40,515 nt of DNA from Thiobacillus sp. (GCF_018780105.1 NZ_JADMKC010000018.1:1-40515); one strand, 5' to 3'. Shown: positions 25,681 through 33,455, counted from the first letter of the stretch. Numbers and translations are program-made. Notes: a model not told the origin generated them from the sequence alone.

Positions 25681-25809
25681 AGCGTGAACTCACCGTCGTT
25701 GGCGAGTTCGGTAGTCGCGACAGCGGCGTTGCCCACCGCATTGCGTGCGGCGGCGTTTGCCGATATCACGTCTATGGCCGTGATCGTGATTGACCGTCCC
25801 GCACAGTAG

Positions 25810-26262
25810 TCAGGTTTTGTTCTCCGCCAACAGGTGCATAACTTTCCGCCAAGCCGCCTCGCTCTCCTTGCCCGCCTGACGAAATGCCCGCTCGAAGCGT
25901 CGGCGTTGATCTCCCGATAGAATTTCCTCCAACTTTGCGCCTTTTTTTGCCAAACGCAAACGCTTGACGCGTCGATCCGCCGGGTCGGGTGCCCACGCAA
26001 CCAATTCCTGATCGATGAGCTGCCGCAAGGGCGCATTCAACGATTGCTTGCTTACATTTAGGATCGCCAGCAACTCGTTGACGCTCAAGCCCGGATTGCG
26101 CCCAACGAAATACAGGATGCGGTGGTGAACCCGGGAGAGTCCATGCTCCGCCAACACTGCGTCGGGTTTCGCAACGACAGCGCGAAAAGTGAAATGCAAC
26201 GCTTCCAGGGCTTCATTGAGTTCTCGTTCTCTCTCCGACGATGAGGTTATTAGGTCAGTCAT
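25810..26262 (-). CDS. MarR-family regulator
   Basis: 150 residues. Winged helix-turn-helix: LSRVHHRILYFVGRNPGLSVNELLAILNVSKQSLNAPLRQLIDQELVAWAPDPADRRVKRLRLAKKG, with the wing motif DPADRRVK. The dimerisation helices flank it. Its start codon lies next to the promoter of the divergent NTF2-like gene, a standard arrangement for a local repressor. The ligand is unknown. Confidence 0.92.
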   Translation of the reverse strand: MTDLITSSSERERELNEALEALHFTFRAVVAKPDAVLAEHGLSRVHHRILYFVGRNPGLSVNELLAILNVSKQSLNAPLRQLIDQELVAWAPDPADRRVKRLRLAKKGAKLEEILSGDQRRRFERAFRQAGKESEAAWRKVMHLLAENKT

Positions 26263-26263
26263 G

Positions 26264-26292
26264 TTGACATGATAGAACTGGATACCTATGAT
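26264..26292 (+). promoter_or_regulatory. Sigma-70 promoter for the NTF2-like gene, with flanking inverted repeat
   Basis: TTGACA (26264-26269), a 17-base spacer and TATGAT (26287-26292). A GTTGAC/GTCAAC pair (26263-26268 and 26299-26304) surrounds it and could be part of a MarR operator. The first base of the -35 lies two bases from the MarR start codon. Confidence 0.75.
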
Positions 26293-26328
26293 TTATACGT
26301 CAACAATGCTGACCAAATGGAGAGGGCG

Positions 26329-26697
26329 ATGCCTGTTATTAGCCGCGAATTCGCTGTCGAGTTCGCTCATCGCTGGATCGAGGCCTGGAATCAGCACGAC
26401 CTCGACGCGGTTCTGAGCCACTACACGGAAGATTTCACATTTTCCTCATCTTTCGTTACCACAATTGCCGAAGAGCCGAGCGGAGTGCTGCACGGGAAAG
26501 CGGCGGTACGCGCGTATTGGCGCAAAGGCCTTGAGCGTATTCCCGATTTGCACTTCGATCTGAACGACGTGCTGACCGGGGTGGACTGCCTGACGCTTTA
26601 CTACCTGGGCCACCGTGGCATGGCAGCCGAAAGCTTTTTCTTCGACAAGTCCGGCAAGGTGAAGGCGTCGCATGCCTGCTACACCATTCAGCCATAA
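26329..26697 (+). CDS. SnoaL/NTF2-like protein
   Basis: 122 residues. EFAVEFAHRWIEAWNQHDLDAVLSHYTEDFTFSS is the usual N-terminal helix pair of the SnoaL-like fold; later GVLHGKAAVRAYWRKGLERIPDLHFDLNDVL and the strand pair ending SHACYTIQP complete it. Enzyme or binding role unknown. ORF prediction could extend upstream to 26269, but that overlaps the promoter; the ATG at 26329 with GGAGAGGG is the best start. Probably controlled by the divergent MarR. Confidence 0.85.
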   Translation: MPVISREFAVEFAHRWIEAWNQHDLDAVLSHYTEDFTFSSSFVTTIAEEPSGVLHGKAAVRAYWRKGLERIPDLHFDLNDVLTGVDCLTLYYLGHRGMAAESFFFDKSGKVKASHACYTIQP

Positions 26698-26736
26698 TCC
26701 CAGAAGGTGCCTTGAAAGTTAGACCTATCATCCACC

Positions 26737-27138
26737 ATGCTCGTACTCGACCACGTCTCCCTATCAGTCCCCAGCATTGACGCCGCCCGCGCGTTCTACG
26801 ACGCGGTAATGGACGCCCTCGGTGTTGCAAAGGTCTATGATCGAGCCGACGCTCTCGGTTATGGCGTGAGGTGTAACGCCATTGAGGACTTTCACTCATG
26901 TATTGCGGTGTATCAATCTTCCGAGGCGAATCTCGACTCAAAGCGTCACTGGTGTTTCAAAGCGACCACCAGAGTCCAAGTTCGCACCTTCTATTCCGCT
27001 GGGTTGGCACATGGCGGAAAAGACGATGGACCGCCCGGTCTTCGCCCTCAGTATCACCAACACTACTACGGTGCCTTTTTGCTAGACCCGTTCGGCAATC
27101 GAGTAGAGGCTGTTTGTCATCGTGCCGAAGAGGTCTAA
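26737..27138 (+). CDS. VOC (glyoxalase/bleomycin resistance-like) protein
   Basis: 133 residues. One VOC module pair: VLDHVSLSVPSIDAARAFYDAVMDALG at the N-terminus and YYGAFLLDPFGNRVEAVCH at the C-terminus, which carry the metal ligands (His in LDHVS, Glu in RVEAVCH). The family includes glyoxalases, dioxygenases and drug-binding proteins; the substrate is unknown. The stop TAA lies inside GTCTAAC, the same arrangement as in the true integron cassettes at the left end, but no full attC follows. Confidence 0.9.
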   Translation: MLVLDHVSLSVPSIDAARAFYDAVMDALGVAKVYDRADALGYGVRCNAIEDFHSCIAVYQSSEANLDSKRHWCFKATTRVQVRTFYSAGLAHGGKDDGPPGLRPQYHQHYYGAFLLDPFGNRVEAVCHRAEEV

Positions 27139-27715
27139 CACTGCATATATCGACTCCCCCAATAGCAGCCGGTGGCCGCTGAATACTTACATTGCGCTTT
27201 TCAGAGGCATCAACGTTGGCGGGAACAGCTCTCTGCCGATGAAAGAGCTTGTTGTCCTGCTCGAAGGAATGGGTGCGAGAAAGGTCAGAACTTATATCCA
27301 GAGCGGCAACGCAGTTTTCCTCAGTCCCGAAAAGAATGCTTCGCAACTCGCCAAACAATTGGCCACTGAAATAAGAAAGCGTCACGGCTTTGAACCCCAT
27401 GTCCTCCTTCTCGGCCCTGAAGCAATAAATATGGCAATAGCGAGAAACCCATTCCCAGAAGCAGAGGCTGATCCCAGTCGTTTGCATCTGGGTTTTCTGG
27501 CTTCTACACCCAAGAACCCCGACCTGGAGAAACTCAATAGCCTCAAGAAGGCGAGTGAGAGGTTTCATTTGAGCGATAACGTGTTTTATCTCCATGCGCC
27601 GGAAGGGGTGGGTAGATCTAGGCTCGCGGCAAGCACCGAGAAATTGCTCGGTGTTCCAATGACAGATCGAAACTGGAGATCAGTTTGCAAAATCAGAGAG
27701 CTGTTGAGGGAATAG
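27122..27715 (+). CDS. DUF1697 family protein
   Basis: The recognisable part begins NTYIALFRGINVGGNSSLPMKELVVLLEGMGARKVRTYIQSGNAVF, the typical DUF1697 N-terminus, and ends DRNWRSVCKIRELLRE (conserved T-x-RNW). About 178-197 residues. The start is unclear: no ATG fits; a GTG at 27122 would overlap the VOC gene, while CTG at 27179 lies at the natural domain start. The original start region may have been lost by rearrangement. Function unknown. Confidence 0.8.
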   Translation: MPKRSNTAYIDSPNSSRWPLNTYIALFRGINVGGNSSLPMKELVVLLEGMGARKVRTYIQSGNAVFLSPEKNASQLAKQLATEIRKRHGFEPHVLLLGPEAINMAIARNPFPEAEADPSRLHLGFLASTPKNPDLEKLNSLKKASERFHLSDNVFYLHAPEGVGRSRLAASTEKLLGVPMTDRNWRSVCKIRELLRE

Positions 27716-27800
27716 ATCACTACCGCCCAACTTGGCATTCCACCTGGCCTTGCAAGAAGACGCGCAAGGTCGGCTACATCAACCTGAATCAGGAGCCAAC

Positions 27801-28121
27801 ATGACCAATAAAATTTATAGAATCGATAAATTCATCGTTCCAGACCATGCGAAGGAAGAATTTTTAAGTCGTGTGCGCGAGGCACACGAAATACTTCGCA
27901 CGTTACCTGGATTTGTAAGCAATATCATGGTCGAAAAGACTGCCGGAAATGGCTCTTTCAACTACGTAACCATCGCCGAATGGGCGACTCCAGAGGCGAT
28001 TGAATCAGCAAAAAAAGAACTTGATGCCCTGCGTGAGGTGAATAATTTTAACCCGCAGGAAATGCTCGACAGGCTGGGAATCCAGGCTGACCTTGCCATT
28101 TACAAGGCAATTGATCTCTAA
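27801..28121 (+). CDS. Antibiotic biosynthesis monooxygenase (ABM)-like protein
   Basis: 106 residues. A dimeric ferredoxin-like fold is suggested by IYRIDKFIVPDHAKEEFLSRVREAHEILRTLPGF, FNYVTIAEWATPEAIESAKKEL. The family covers small monooxygenases that need no cofactor and stress-related proteins. AGGAG lies seven bases before the ATG. Stands alone; upstream 27725-27731 GCCCAAC and a CCTTGC/GCAAGG stem are weakly reminiscent of a cassette junction. Confidence 0.85.
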   Translation: MTNKIYRIDKFIVPDHAKEEFLSRVREAHEILRTLPGFVSNIMVEKTAGNGSFNYVTIAEWATPEAIESAKKELDALREVNNFNPQEMLDRLGIQADLAIYKAIDL

Positions 28122-28184
28122 AGTTGTTAAATCTCTCGAACAGCTTGGGTTCTGAACTGCGGACTTACTTTTCACTGCCTTATA

Positions 28185-28301
28185 TCCATCAATCAATCGC
28201 TCGGCCTTATCTCCTTAGTGGTGCGCGACTACGATGAAGCACTATCGTTCTTTGTCGGAAAACTCGACTTCGCACTGGTCGAAGATACTCAAGTAGCCTA
28301 G
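28185..28301 (+). pseudogene. Remnant of a VOC-family gene
   Basis: The frame reads INQSLGLISLVVRDYDEALSFF then VGKLDFALVEDTQVA and stop at 28299. This is the first 35 residues of a VOC/glyoxalase protein (metal-site strand plus first helix), without start codon and without the other three quarters. It is a fragment, not a gene. The following bases to 28450 show no coding similarity. Confidence 0.75.
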
Positions 28302-28481
28302 AGCAGGCCACTGGCTGGTACATGTCACCTGCCTACCAAGCAATTAAATCTTTGCGTGCGAACAATACTGACGGTGATGTTTTTCTTGTGCCTGGCGTCT
28401 CAGATACACACAAGGCTACCGACATTCTTGGTTAATGCATCCAAGGTCCAACTTTACGTTATGCAGCATGAAACGAAAGCC

Positions 28482-29012
28482 ATGAATTCGATTGTTCTCA
28501 TTCTTCCCGGCATTGGCAACTCCGGCCCAGAGCATTGGCAAAGCCTTTGGGAAAAGGCCAATCCGTCGTTTGCCCGCGTGCAGCAGCGCGACTGGGACTA
28601 TCCGGTTTGTAAAGAATGGCTCGATGTTTTGGAAGAATCGGTCGCTCGTTCTGGTACGAATGTCGTACTGGTAGCGCATAGTCTGGCGTGCGCTCTCGTA
28701 GCTCATTGGGCGGTGAACACAAATCTCACGATTAAAGGCGCGTTGTTGGTCGCCCCGCCCAATCCCGATGGACCCCACTTTCCGAGAGAAGCGGTCGGGT
28801 TCTCGCCGTTGCCGCTGAAGCCACTTCCATTCCAGAGTTTCGTCGTGGCGAGCACCAACGATCCCTACGGAAGCTTAACGTTTGCCAAGTCTGCGGCTTC
28901 TGCCTGGGGTAGCCGCTTTGAAAGTATCGGTCCCGCAGGCCATATCAATTCAGAAAGCGGTCTTGGAGAATGGCATAAGGGCTTTTCCTTGCTTCAACAA
29001 CTTGCCGCATAA
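28482..29012 (+). CDS. RBBP9/YdeN-like serine hydrolase
   Basis: 176 residues from ATG 28482: MNSIVLILPGIGNSGPEHWQ, with the nucleophile elbow VLVAHSLACAL (A-H-S-L-A), the acid in ASTNDPYGS, and the final histidine in GPAGHINSESGLGEW. Family members are small alpha/beta hydrolases with poorly known substrates. The sequence GTTATGC (28458-28464) precedes it and its reverse complement GCATAAC (29007-29013) contains the stop codon, as in an integron cassette. Confidence 0.92.
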   Translation: MNSIVLILPGIGNSGPEHWQSLWEKANPSFARVQQRDWDYPVCKEWLDVLEESVARSGTNVVLVAHSLACALVAHWAVNTNLTIKGALLVAPPNPDGPHFPREAVGFSPLPLKPLPFQSFVVASTNDPYGSLTFAKSAASAWGSRFESIGPAGHINSESGLGEWHKGFSLLQQLAA

Positions 29013-29037
29013 CAACGCCGGCTTGGAAAAAGGTCGC

Positions 29038-29421
29038 ATGCCGGGTGCTACAACAGGTGGTGTTCGTGTCGTGCTTCGGCTCGAAGGGTTATGCGTGCTC
29101 ATCGCGGCTTCGGTGGGCTACTCCAAGTTCGGCCTTGGCTGGGGTGCGTTCGCACTTTTCTTCTTTACACCGGACCTTTCATTCCTTGGCTATCTCGCAG
29201 GCCCAAAGGTCGGCGCCGTTAGTTACAACTTGGCGCACTCATATATTGGGGCTGTCGCTTGTCTTGTGGCGGGTTCCGTTCTTCCGGCGCCAACACTTCT
29301 TTGCGCCGGAATTATCTGGTGTGCTCACATCGGATTCGACAGAGCGCTTGGTTATGGTCTCAAGTACGAGGAGGGTTTTGGCTTCACTCATCTTGGCCGC
29401 ATTGGGCGGTTTCCTGGGTGA
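29038..29421 (+). CDS. DUF4260 membrane protein
   Basis: 127 residues. LRLEGLCVLIAASVGYSKFG, FALFFFTPDLSFLGYLAGPKVGAVSYNLAHSYIGAVACLV and AGIIWCAHIGFDRALGYGLKYEEGFGFTHLG match the DUF4260 family of four-helix membrane proteins (conserved PDLS, N-x-H, DR-x-GYGLKY). Function unknown. AAAGG lies just before the ATG. Follows the hydrolase gene by 25 bases on the same strand. Confidence 0.9.
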   Translation: MPGATTGGVRVVLRLEGLCVLIAASVGYSKFGLGWGAFALFFFTPDLSFLGYLAGPKVGAVSYNLAHSYIGAVACLVAGSVLPAPTLLCAGIIWCAHIGFDRALGYGLKYEEGFGFTHLGRIGRFPG

Positions 29422-29441
29422 TCTCCACTGTGGTGGGTTGG

Positions 29442-29460
29442 TAACAGCTCCCAGCTGTTA
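29442..29460. other. Short perfect inverted repeat after the DUF4260 gene
   Basis: TAACAGCT-CCC-AGCTGTTA, 8-bp arms, 20 bases after the stop. No T-run follows on either strand, so it is not a standard terminator. It could be a transcript-end hairpin or a fragment of a recombination site (the right arm ends GTTAGG). Confidence 0.5.
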
Positions 29461-29539
29461 GGGGTTCACCGGCCTGCACAGCTTGCTTCCTGACCCAATT
29501 GATTTTGGAAACCTATGCCCGGTTAGTCCGCAACGCCAC

Positions 29540-30031
29540 TCACGAGGCAGTGCGTCGCGGACGTGTTGGCCGGGCTCGACCTAGGCTATCCCGCTTAAAC
29601 CTGTCGACGTTGTTGGTCAGGGTCTTGAGGATGCCGGGTAGCTCTGCCACGGTCTGGGCGGGCAGGCCGGTCACGGTTTCCTCCGCCAGAGCGCACCACA
29701 ACTGCTTGACTTGGTCGGCCAGCGCCTTGCCGCTGTCGGTGAGTTCGACGATGCTGGCACGCCCGTCGGACGGGGCGGATTTGCGGCGGATGTGGCCGGA
29801 GGCTTCGAGCTTGCGGGCCATGAGCGTGACGCTGGGCGGCTCACAGCCGAGCGCCTCACTGAGCTGCGCCTGGATGCTCGGGCCGCTCTGGGCGAGCTCG
29901 AGCAGAAGCGCTTCCTGGCCGGGGTGCAGGCCGAGCGGGGCCAGCAACGCCGCGGCCCTGGCTCGGTGGCGGAGACTCAGGAGGCGGATGGCTTGGTTGA
30001 TGGCGTCAGCTTGCTTGAAGTCCACGGGCAC
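29540..30031 (-). CDS. MarR-family regulator, divergent from the Old Yellow Enzyme gene
   Basis: 163 residues. Winged helix: LGLHPGQEALLLELAQSGPSIQAQLSEALGCEPPSVTLMARKLEASGHIRRKSAPSDGRASIVELTDSGKAL, with the wing SAPSDGRASI. Adjacent to a 36-bp palindromic operator (30043-30078) between it and the ene-reductase gene. Such MarR/OYE pairs commonly respond to electrophiles or quinones. No cysteine sensor pair is obvious, apart from one cysteine in the recognition-helix region (LGCEPP) and one near the C-terminus (LWCAL). Confidence 0.92.
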   Translation of the reverse strand: MPVDFKQADAINQAIRLLSLRHRARAAALLAPLGLHPGQEALLLELAQSGPSIQAQLSEALGCEPPSVTLMARKLEASGHIRRKSAPSDGRASIVELTDSGKALADQVKQLWCALAEETVTGLPAQTVAELPGILKTLTNNVDRFKRDSLGRARPTRPRRTAS

Positions 30032-30035
30032 CCCA

Positions 30036-30078
30036 TTGACAGATTAGTTATGCGAATAATATTATGCACATAACTAAT
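30036..30078 (+). promoter_or_regulatory. Old Yellow Enzyme promoter covered by a MarR-type operator
   Basis: TTGACA (30036-30041), 18-base spacer, TATTAT (30060-30065). A perfect 10-bp inverted repeat ATTAGTTATG ... CATAACTAAT (30043-30052 and 30069-30078) straddles the spacer, -10 and start region; TTATGC half-sites occur inside. A bound regulator would block the polymerase. The repeat begins 12 bases from the MarR start codon, so it likely controls both genes. Confidence 0.8.
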
Positions 30079-30099
30079 ATGCGCCGCAAGGATACATTT

Positions 30100-31167
30100 A
30101 TGGCTTCTCTCTTCGCCCCCCTGCTTCTTGGTGACATCACCTTACCCAACCGCATCATCATGGCCCCGCTAACCCGCTGCCGCGCCAGCGAGGGTCGTGT
30201 GCCGAACACGCTGATGGCGGAATATTATCGCCAGCGCGCCGGGGCAGGATTGATTATCAGCGAGGCGACATCGGTCACCCCGATGGGCGTCGGCTATCCC
30301 GATACACCAGGCATCTGGTCGGAGGCGCAGGTGGAAGGCTGGAAGCTCATCACCAAAGCCGTGCATGAAAAGGGCGGGCGCATTTTTCTTCAGCTCTGGC
30401 ACGTCGGGCGTGTTTCTCACCCGCTTTACCTGAACGGAGCGCTGCCGCTGGCTCCCAGCGCGATTGCTCCTCGAGGGCATGTCAGCCTCGTGCGCCCGGA
30501 AACAGCCTATGTCACTCCCCGTGCGCTGGAACTCTCCGAAATACCGAGCATTATCGAAGCCTTCCGCAAAGGCGCGGAGAACGCGAAAAGAGCCGGGTTT
30601 GATGGCGTGGAGATTCATGGTGCGAATGGTTATCTGCTCGATCAGTTCCTGCAGGACAGCACCAATCTTCGCACGGATGAATATGGCGGATCGATTGAAA
30701 ACCGGGCGCGCCTGATGCTGGAAGTGACCGATGCTGTCATTTCTGTGTGGGGCGCAAAACGTGTAGGAATGCATCTTGCGCCGCGCGGCGATGCACACAC
30801 AATGGGCGACTCCAATCCGCTTGCAACTTTTTCTTACGTTGCCCGTGAACTGGGTAAACGCAAGATTGCGTTTGTCTGTGCCCGTGAACACATGGGCGAA
30901 GGACGTATCGGGCATGAACTCAAAATTGCATTCGGCGGCGTTTTTATCGCAAATGAAGGGTTTACGCGTGAATCCGCACAGCAGGTAATCACCGCAGGTG
31001 AAGCTGATGCCGTCGCATTCGGCAAGCTGTTCATCGCCAATCCGGATTTGCCGGAACGCTTCCGCACAGATGCTGCGCTCAACACACCGCAGTCCGAAAC
31101 ATTCTATGCCAAGGGACCAAAGGGCTATACGGATTATCCTGCGTTAGAAGGTGCCCAAGCGGGCTAA
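30100..31167 (+). CDS. Old Yellow Enzyme-type ene-reductase
   Basis: 355 residues. FMN-dependent NAD(P)H reductase of alpha,beta-unsaturated carbonyls, nitro compounds or quinones. LFAPLLLGDITLPNRIIMAPLTRCRA is the N-terminal FMN-binding start; LQLWHVGRVSHP, VEIHGANGYLLDQFLQDSTNLRTDEYGGSIENRAR carries the substrate-activating H-x-x-N pair and the conserved Y; AFGKLFIANPDLPERF is the phosphate-binding end. ATG 30100 is chosen because an earlier in-frame ATG (30064) lies in the -10 region. Intact. Confidence 0.95.
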   Translation: MASLFAPLLLGDITLPNRIIMAPLTRCRASEGRVPNTLMAEYYRQRAGAGLIISEATSVTPMGVGYPDTPGIWSEAQVEGWKLITKAVHEKGGRIFLQLWHVGRVSHPLYLNGALPLAPSAIAPRGHVSLVRPETAYVTPRALELSEIPSIIEAFRKGAENAKRAGFDGVEIHGANGYLLDQFLQDSTNLRTDEYGGSIENRARLMLEVTDAVISVWGAKRVGMHLAPRGDAHTMGDSNPLATFSYVARELGKRKIAFVCAREHMGEGRIGHELKIAFGGVFIANEGFTRESAQQVITAGEADAVAFGKLFIANPDLPERFRTDAALNTPQSETFYAKGPKGYTDYPALEGAQAG

Positions 31168-31257
31168 CCGAGCGGATGCGATTTCCCTGGGCAGCGAAAG
31201 CGGGATGCACGACCCTCCAGTTGGGGCCGTAGTTTGTCGCTTTCTGGCACCGCTGCA

Positions 31258-31284
31258 TGTCACAAACGGCCGGGCTGTCCCGTC
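31258..31284 (+). promoter_or_regulatory. ECF41-type promoter before the sigma factor gene
   Basis: TGTCACA (31258-31264), 16-base spacer, CGTC (31281-31284). This is the published ECF41 target pattern. It lies 49 bases upstream of the sigma gene ATG, so autoregulation is expected. Confidence 0.85.
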
Positions 31285-31333
31285 TACAGGTGATATGTGA
31301 TCCACTTTCTGAACCAGGGAGAACCCAGCCATC

Positions 31334-32263
31334 ATGACGACTCTTGCCGAACGCGCCCTGCGCTACGACCGCGAACATGCGCGCAGTCTGCGCGCTCTGG
31401 CCTACCGTATGCTCGGTTCGCGCGCCGAAGCAGAGGATGTCATTCAGGAGGCTTGGCTGCGCTGGACCCAAGTGGATGAAAGCATCATCCAGCATGTTGG
31501 CGCCTATCTCTCGCGCCTGGTGACCAACTTGTGCCTGGACAAACTGCGCTCGGCCGCAGCGAAGCGCGAGCAGTATGTTGGCGTGTGGTTGCCCGAGCCG
31601 CTGCTGGATGAAGAGGCCGGCTGGTCGCCCGGCCCTGAGGTGCAGGCGGAGTTTGCGCAGGACGTGTCCGTGGCCTTTATGCTTGCGCTCAAGCGGCTGT
31701 CGCCGCTGGAGCGCGCGGCCTTTATGCTGCACGATGTGTTCGACCTGGACTTCGACGAAATCGGGCGGCACCTGCAGCGCAGCCCGACCGCCTGTCGCCA
31801 GCTGGCCAGCCGCGCGCGCAACCATGTAAAGGCCGACTACGCGCGCCGAGAAGTGGAGGAGGAAGAACGCGAGCGCTTGTTCGCTGCCTTCAGCGAGGCG
31901 GTGCGCAATTTCGACGTGGATGGCTTGGCCAGGGTGCTGAGCGAAGACGCAGTATTGCTGTCCGACGGGGGAGGCAAGGTCAGTGCGGTGCCACGTCCGC
32001 TGCAGGGCGGCGCGCTGATCGCTAAGACCATTATCGGCTTCGCAAGGTTGCCGACCAGCCGCTGGCGCCTGGAGCTGGCGCGTATCAACGGCCTGCCCGG
32101 CTGTCTGGTCTTCGACGACGAGACCAACCAGCTGGTCCAAACCATCGCGCTAGCGCCCTCAATCACCGAGCCGGGCCGCATCAGCGCGCTCTACATACAG
32201 CGCAATCCCGACAAACTACAGGGCGTGCTGTCTGCGCTGGGCCCCATCGGTTCCACCGGCTGA
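31334..32263 (+). CDS. ECF41-family RNA polymerase sigma factor
   Basis: 309 residues. Sigma region 2 (LRALAYRMLGSRAEAEDVIQEAWLRW) and region 4 (LSPLERAAFMLHDVFDLDFDEIGRHLQRSPTACRQLASRARNHVK) are followed by a SnoaL-like C-terminal extension of about 120 residues. All three ECF41 signatures are present: WLPEP between the sigma domains, DGGGK in the extension and NPDKL at the end. In this group the extension replaces a separate anti-sigma factor and tunes activity. The usual partner gene, a carboxymuconolactone decarboxylase or oxidoreductase, is not intact next to it. ATG follows AGGGAGAA. Confidence 0.96.
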   Translation: MTTLAERALRYDREHARSLRALAYRMLGSRAEAEDVIQEAWLRWTQVDESIIQHVGAYLSRLVTNLCLDKLRSAAAKREQYVGVWLPEPLLDEEAGWSPGPEVQAEFAQDVSVAFMLALKRLSPLERAAFMLHDVFDLDFDEIGRHLQRSPTACRQLASRARNHVKADYARREVEEEERERLFAAFSEAVRNFDVDGLARVLSEDAVLLSDGGGKVSAVPRPLQGGALIAKTIIGFARLPTSRWRLELARINGLPGCLVFDDETNQLVQTIALAPSITEPGRISALYIQRNPDKLQGVLSALGPIGSTG

Positions 32264-32330
32264 AGAAAAAAACAGGCAAGTACGGCGTAAACGGGCGGAC
32301 GATGCTCTCTTGGCGACAATGAGCCCGAGG

Positions 32331-32367
32331 AGGCGCCATCTTGAACGCGGTCGTTTGATTGGCGCCT
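32331..32367. terminator. Inverted repeat between convergent sigma and LysR genes
   Basis: AGGCGCCA (32331-32338) and TGGCGCCT (32360-32367) form a GC-rich 8-bp stem with a 21-base loop. No T-run follows; a bidirectional transcript-end hairpin is possible. Confidence 0.35.
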
Positions 32368-32395
32368 GGATGATCCCAATGATGGCGGCCTGGAA

Positions 32396-33289
32396 TTACA
32401 CCGAGTCTGCGATGCGCTCACGCAGCCATTGATGCGCGGGATCGCGATGGACGCGTTCATGCCAGAGCATGGATATCTCGTATCCCGGCACCTCGACCGG
32501 TGGCTCGACGATTTGTAGAGCTCCGTCGTTGCACGCCAGCCGAGACGGTAGCATCGCCACGAGATCGGTGCTTGCCAAGGCCGACCTCAAGAAAAGGAAG
32601 TTCTGCACGGAAAGCACCACCCGGCGCGTCAAGCCCAGCGCCGAGAGCACTTCGTCCGTGACGCCCTGAAACCCGCCGCCTTCTGGCGACATGATGACGT
32701 GATCGAGATTGCAGAATTGCGAAAGCGTCGGTCGTCTTTTCAGGCGCGGATGACCTGCACGGCCGGCCAGGACGAACCGCTCCGTGAAAAGTACACGCTG
32801 GTGCAAGCCGGGCGGAGCCCCTTCGGTTTTATGAAAGGCGAGATCGATCTCCCCCTGTTCCGCGTGCCTGGCAATGTGTGATGGGCTTATCTGAAGGATT
32901 GCCAGCCGGGTACCTGGCGCCTCCGAACGCAAAACACTCAACGCCTGCAGCAAGATGCACGAGTCGGTGTAGCCAGCCGCGGCGATGCGCCAGGTATGCG
33001 TGGCTTTAGCTGGATCAAAGGGGTCGGCAGGCGACACCGCGCGCGCAAGCGCATCCAGTGCTTGCCGCAGCGGTTCGCGCAGCGCCTCGCCCCTTGCGGT
33101 AGGCCGCATTCCTCGCGGCCCGGGCAGCAATAGCGGGTCTCCAAAGATATTCCTCAACTTGGACAGATGGACGCTGACCGACGGTTGAGCGAGGTTCAGG
33201 CGTTCCGCTGCGCGGGTCACATTGTGCTCTTTGAGCAAGACGTCGAGCGTCAGCAGCAGATTCAGATCCAGCCTTTTAAGATTATTCAT
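32396..33289 (-). CDS. LysR-family regulator
   Basis: 297 residues. The N-terminal helix-turn-helix (LDLNLLLTLDVLLKEHNVTRAAERLNLAQPSVSVHLSKLRNIFGDPLLL) is of the NodD/LeuO-like type that starts with LDLNLL. The effector domain spans about 90-297. A perfect palindrome (33303-33326) lies just upstream of its start. The divergent neighbour is the RND operon, a typical LysR target, but the pump promoter is over 160 bases away from that palindrome, so control of the pump is possible rather than shown. Confidence 0.93.
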   Translation of the reverse strand: MNNLKRLDLNLLLTLDVLLKEHNVTRAAERLNLAQPSVSVHLSKLRNIFGDPLLLPGPRGMRPTARGEALREPLRQALDALARAVSPADPFDPAKATHTWRIAAAGYTDSCILLQALSVLRSEAPGTRLAILQISPSHIARHAEQGEIDLAFHKTEGAPPGLHQRVLFTERFVLAGRAGHPRLKRRPTLSQFCNLDHVIMSPEGGGFQGVTDEVLSALGLTRRVVLSVQNFLFLRSALASTDLVAMLPSRLACNDGALQIVEPPVEVPGYEISMLWHERVHRDPAHQWLRERIADSV

Positions 33290-33302
33290 GGCAATACCTG
33301 GG

Positions 33303-33326
33303 ATATTGGAAATTCATTTCCAATAT
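33303..33326. promoter_or_regulatory. Palindromic site next to the LysR gene
   Basis: ATATTGGAAAT-TC-ATTTCCAATAT, perfect 11-bp arms, 14 bases before the LysR start codon. It includes an AT-rich interrupted dyad as expected for LysR binding, probably for autorepression. Confidence 0.75.
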
Positions 33327-33455
33327 ACCGGATGAAGACTTATCGTGCGCTGCATCCAATGTAGTCATACCTGCCTTGGATACCGGCGGCGATTGCGTCC
33401 TGGCGATCTACAACTTGCACTAGTTGAGCAAGCTGGCTCATGTCGAGCCAGGGGT

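Noticed and set aside
24074-25741. A single 555-residue protein ending in PotD
   Set aside because: The first 200 residues are potC read in the wrong frame; PotD has its own signal peptide starting at 25132.
29088-29094. GTTATGC as the outer core closing an 88-bp attC after the hydrolase gene
   Set aside because: It lies inside the conserved LRLEGL region of the DUF4260 gene and the interval has no attC-like pairing.
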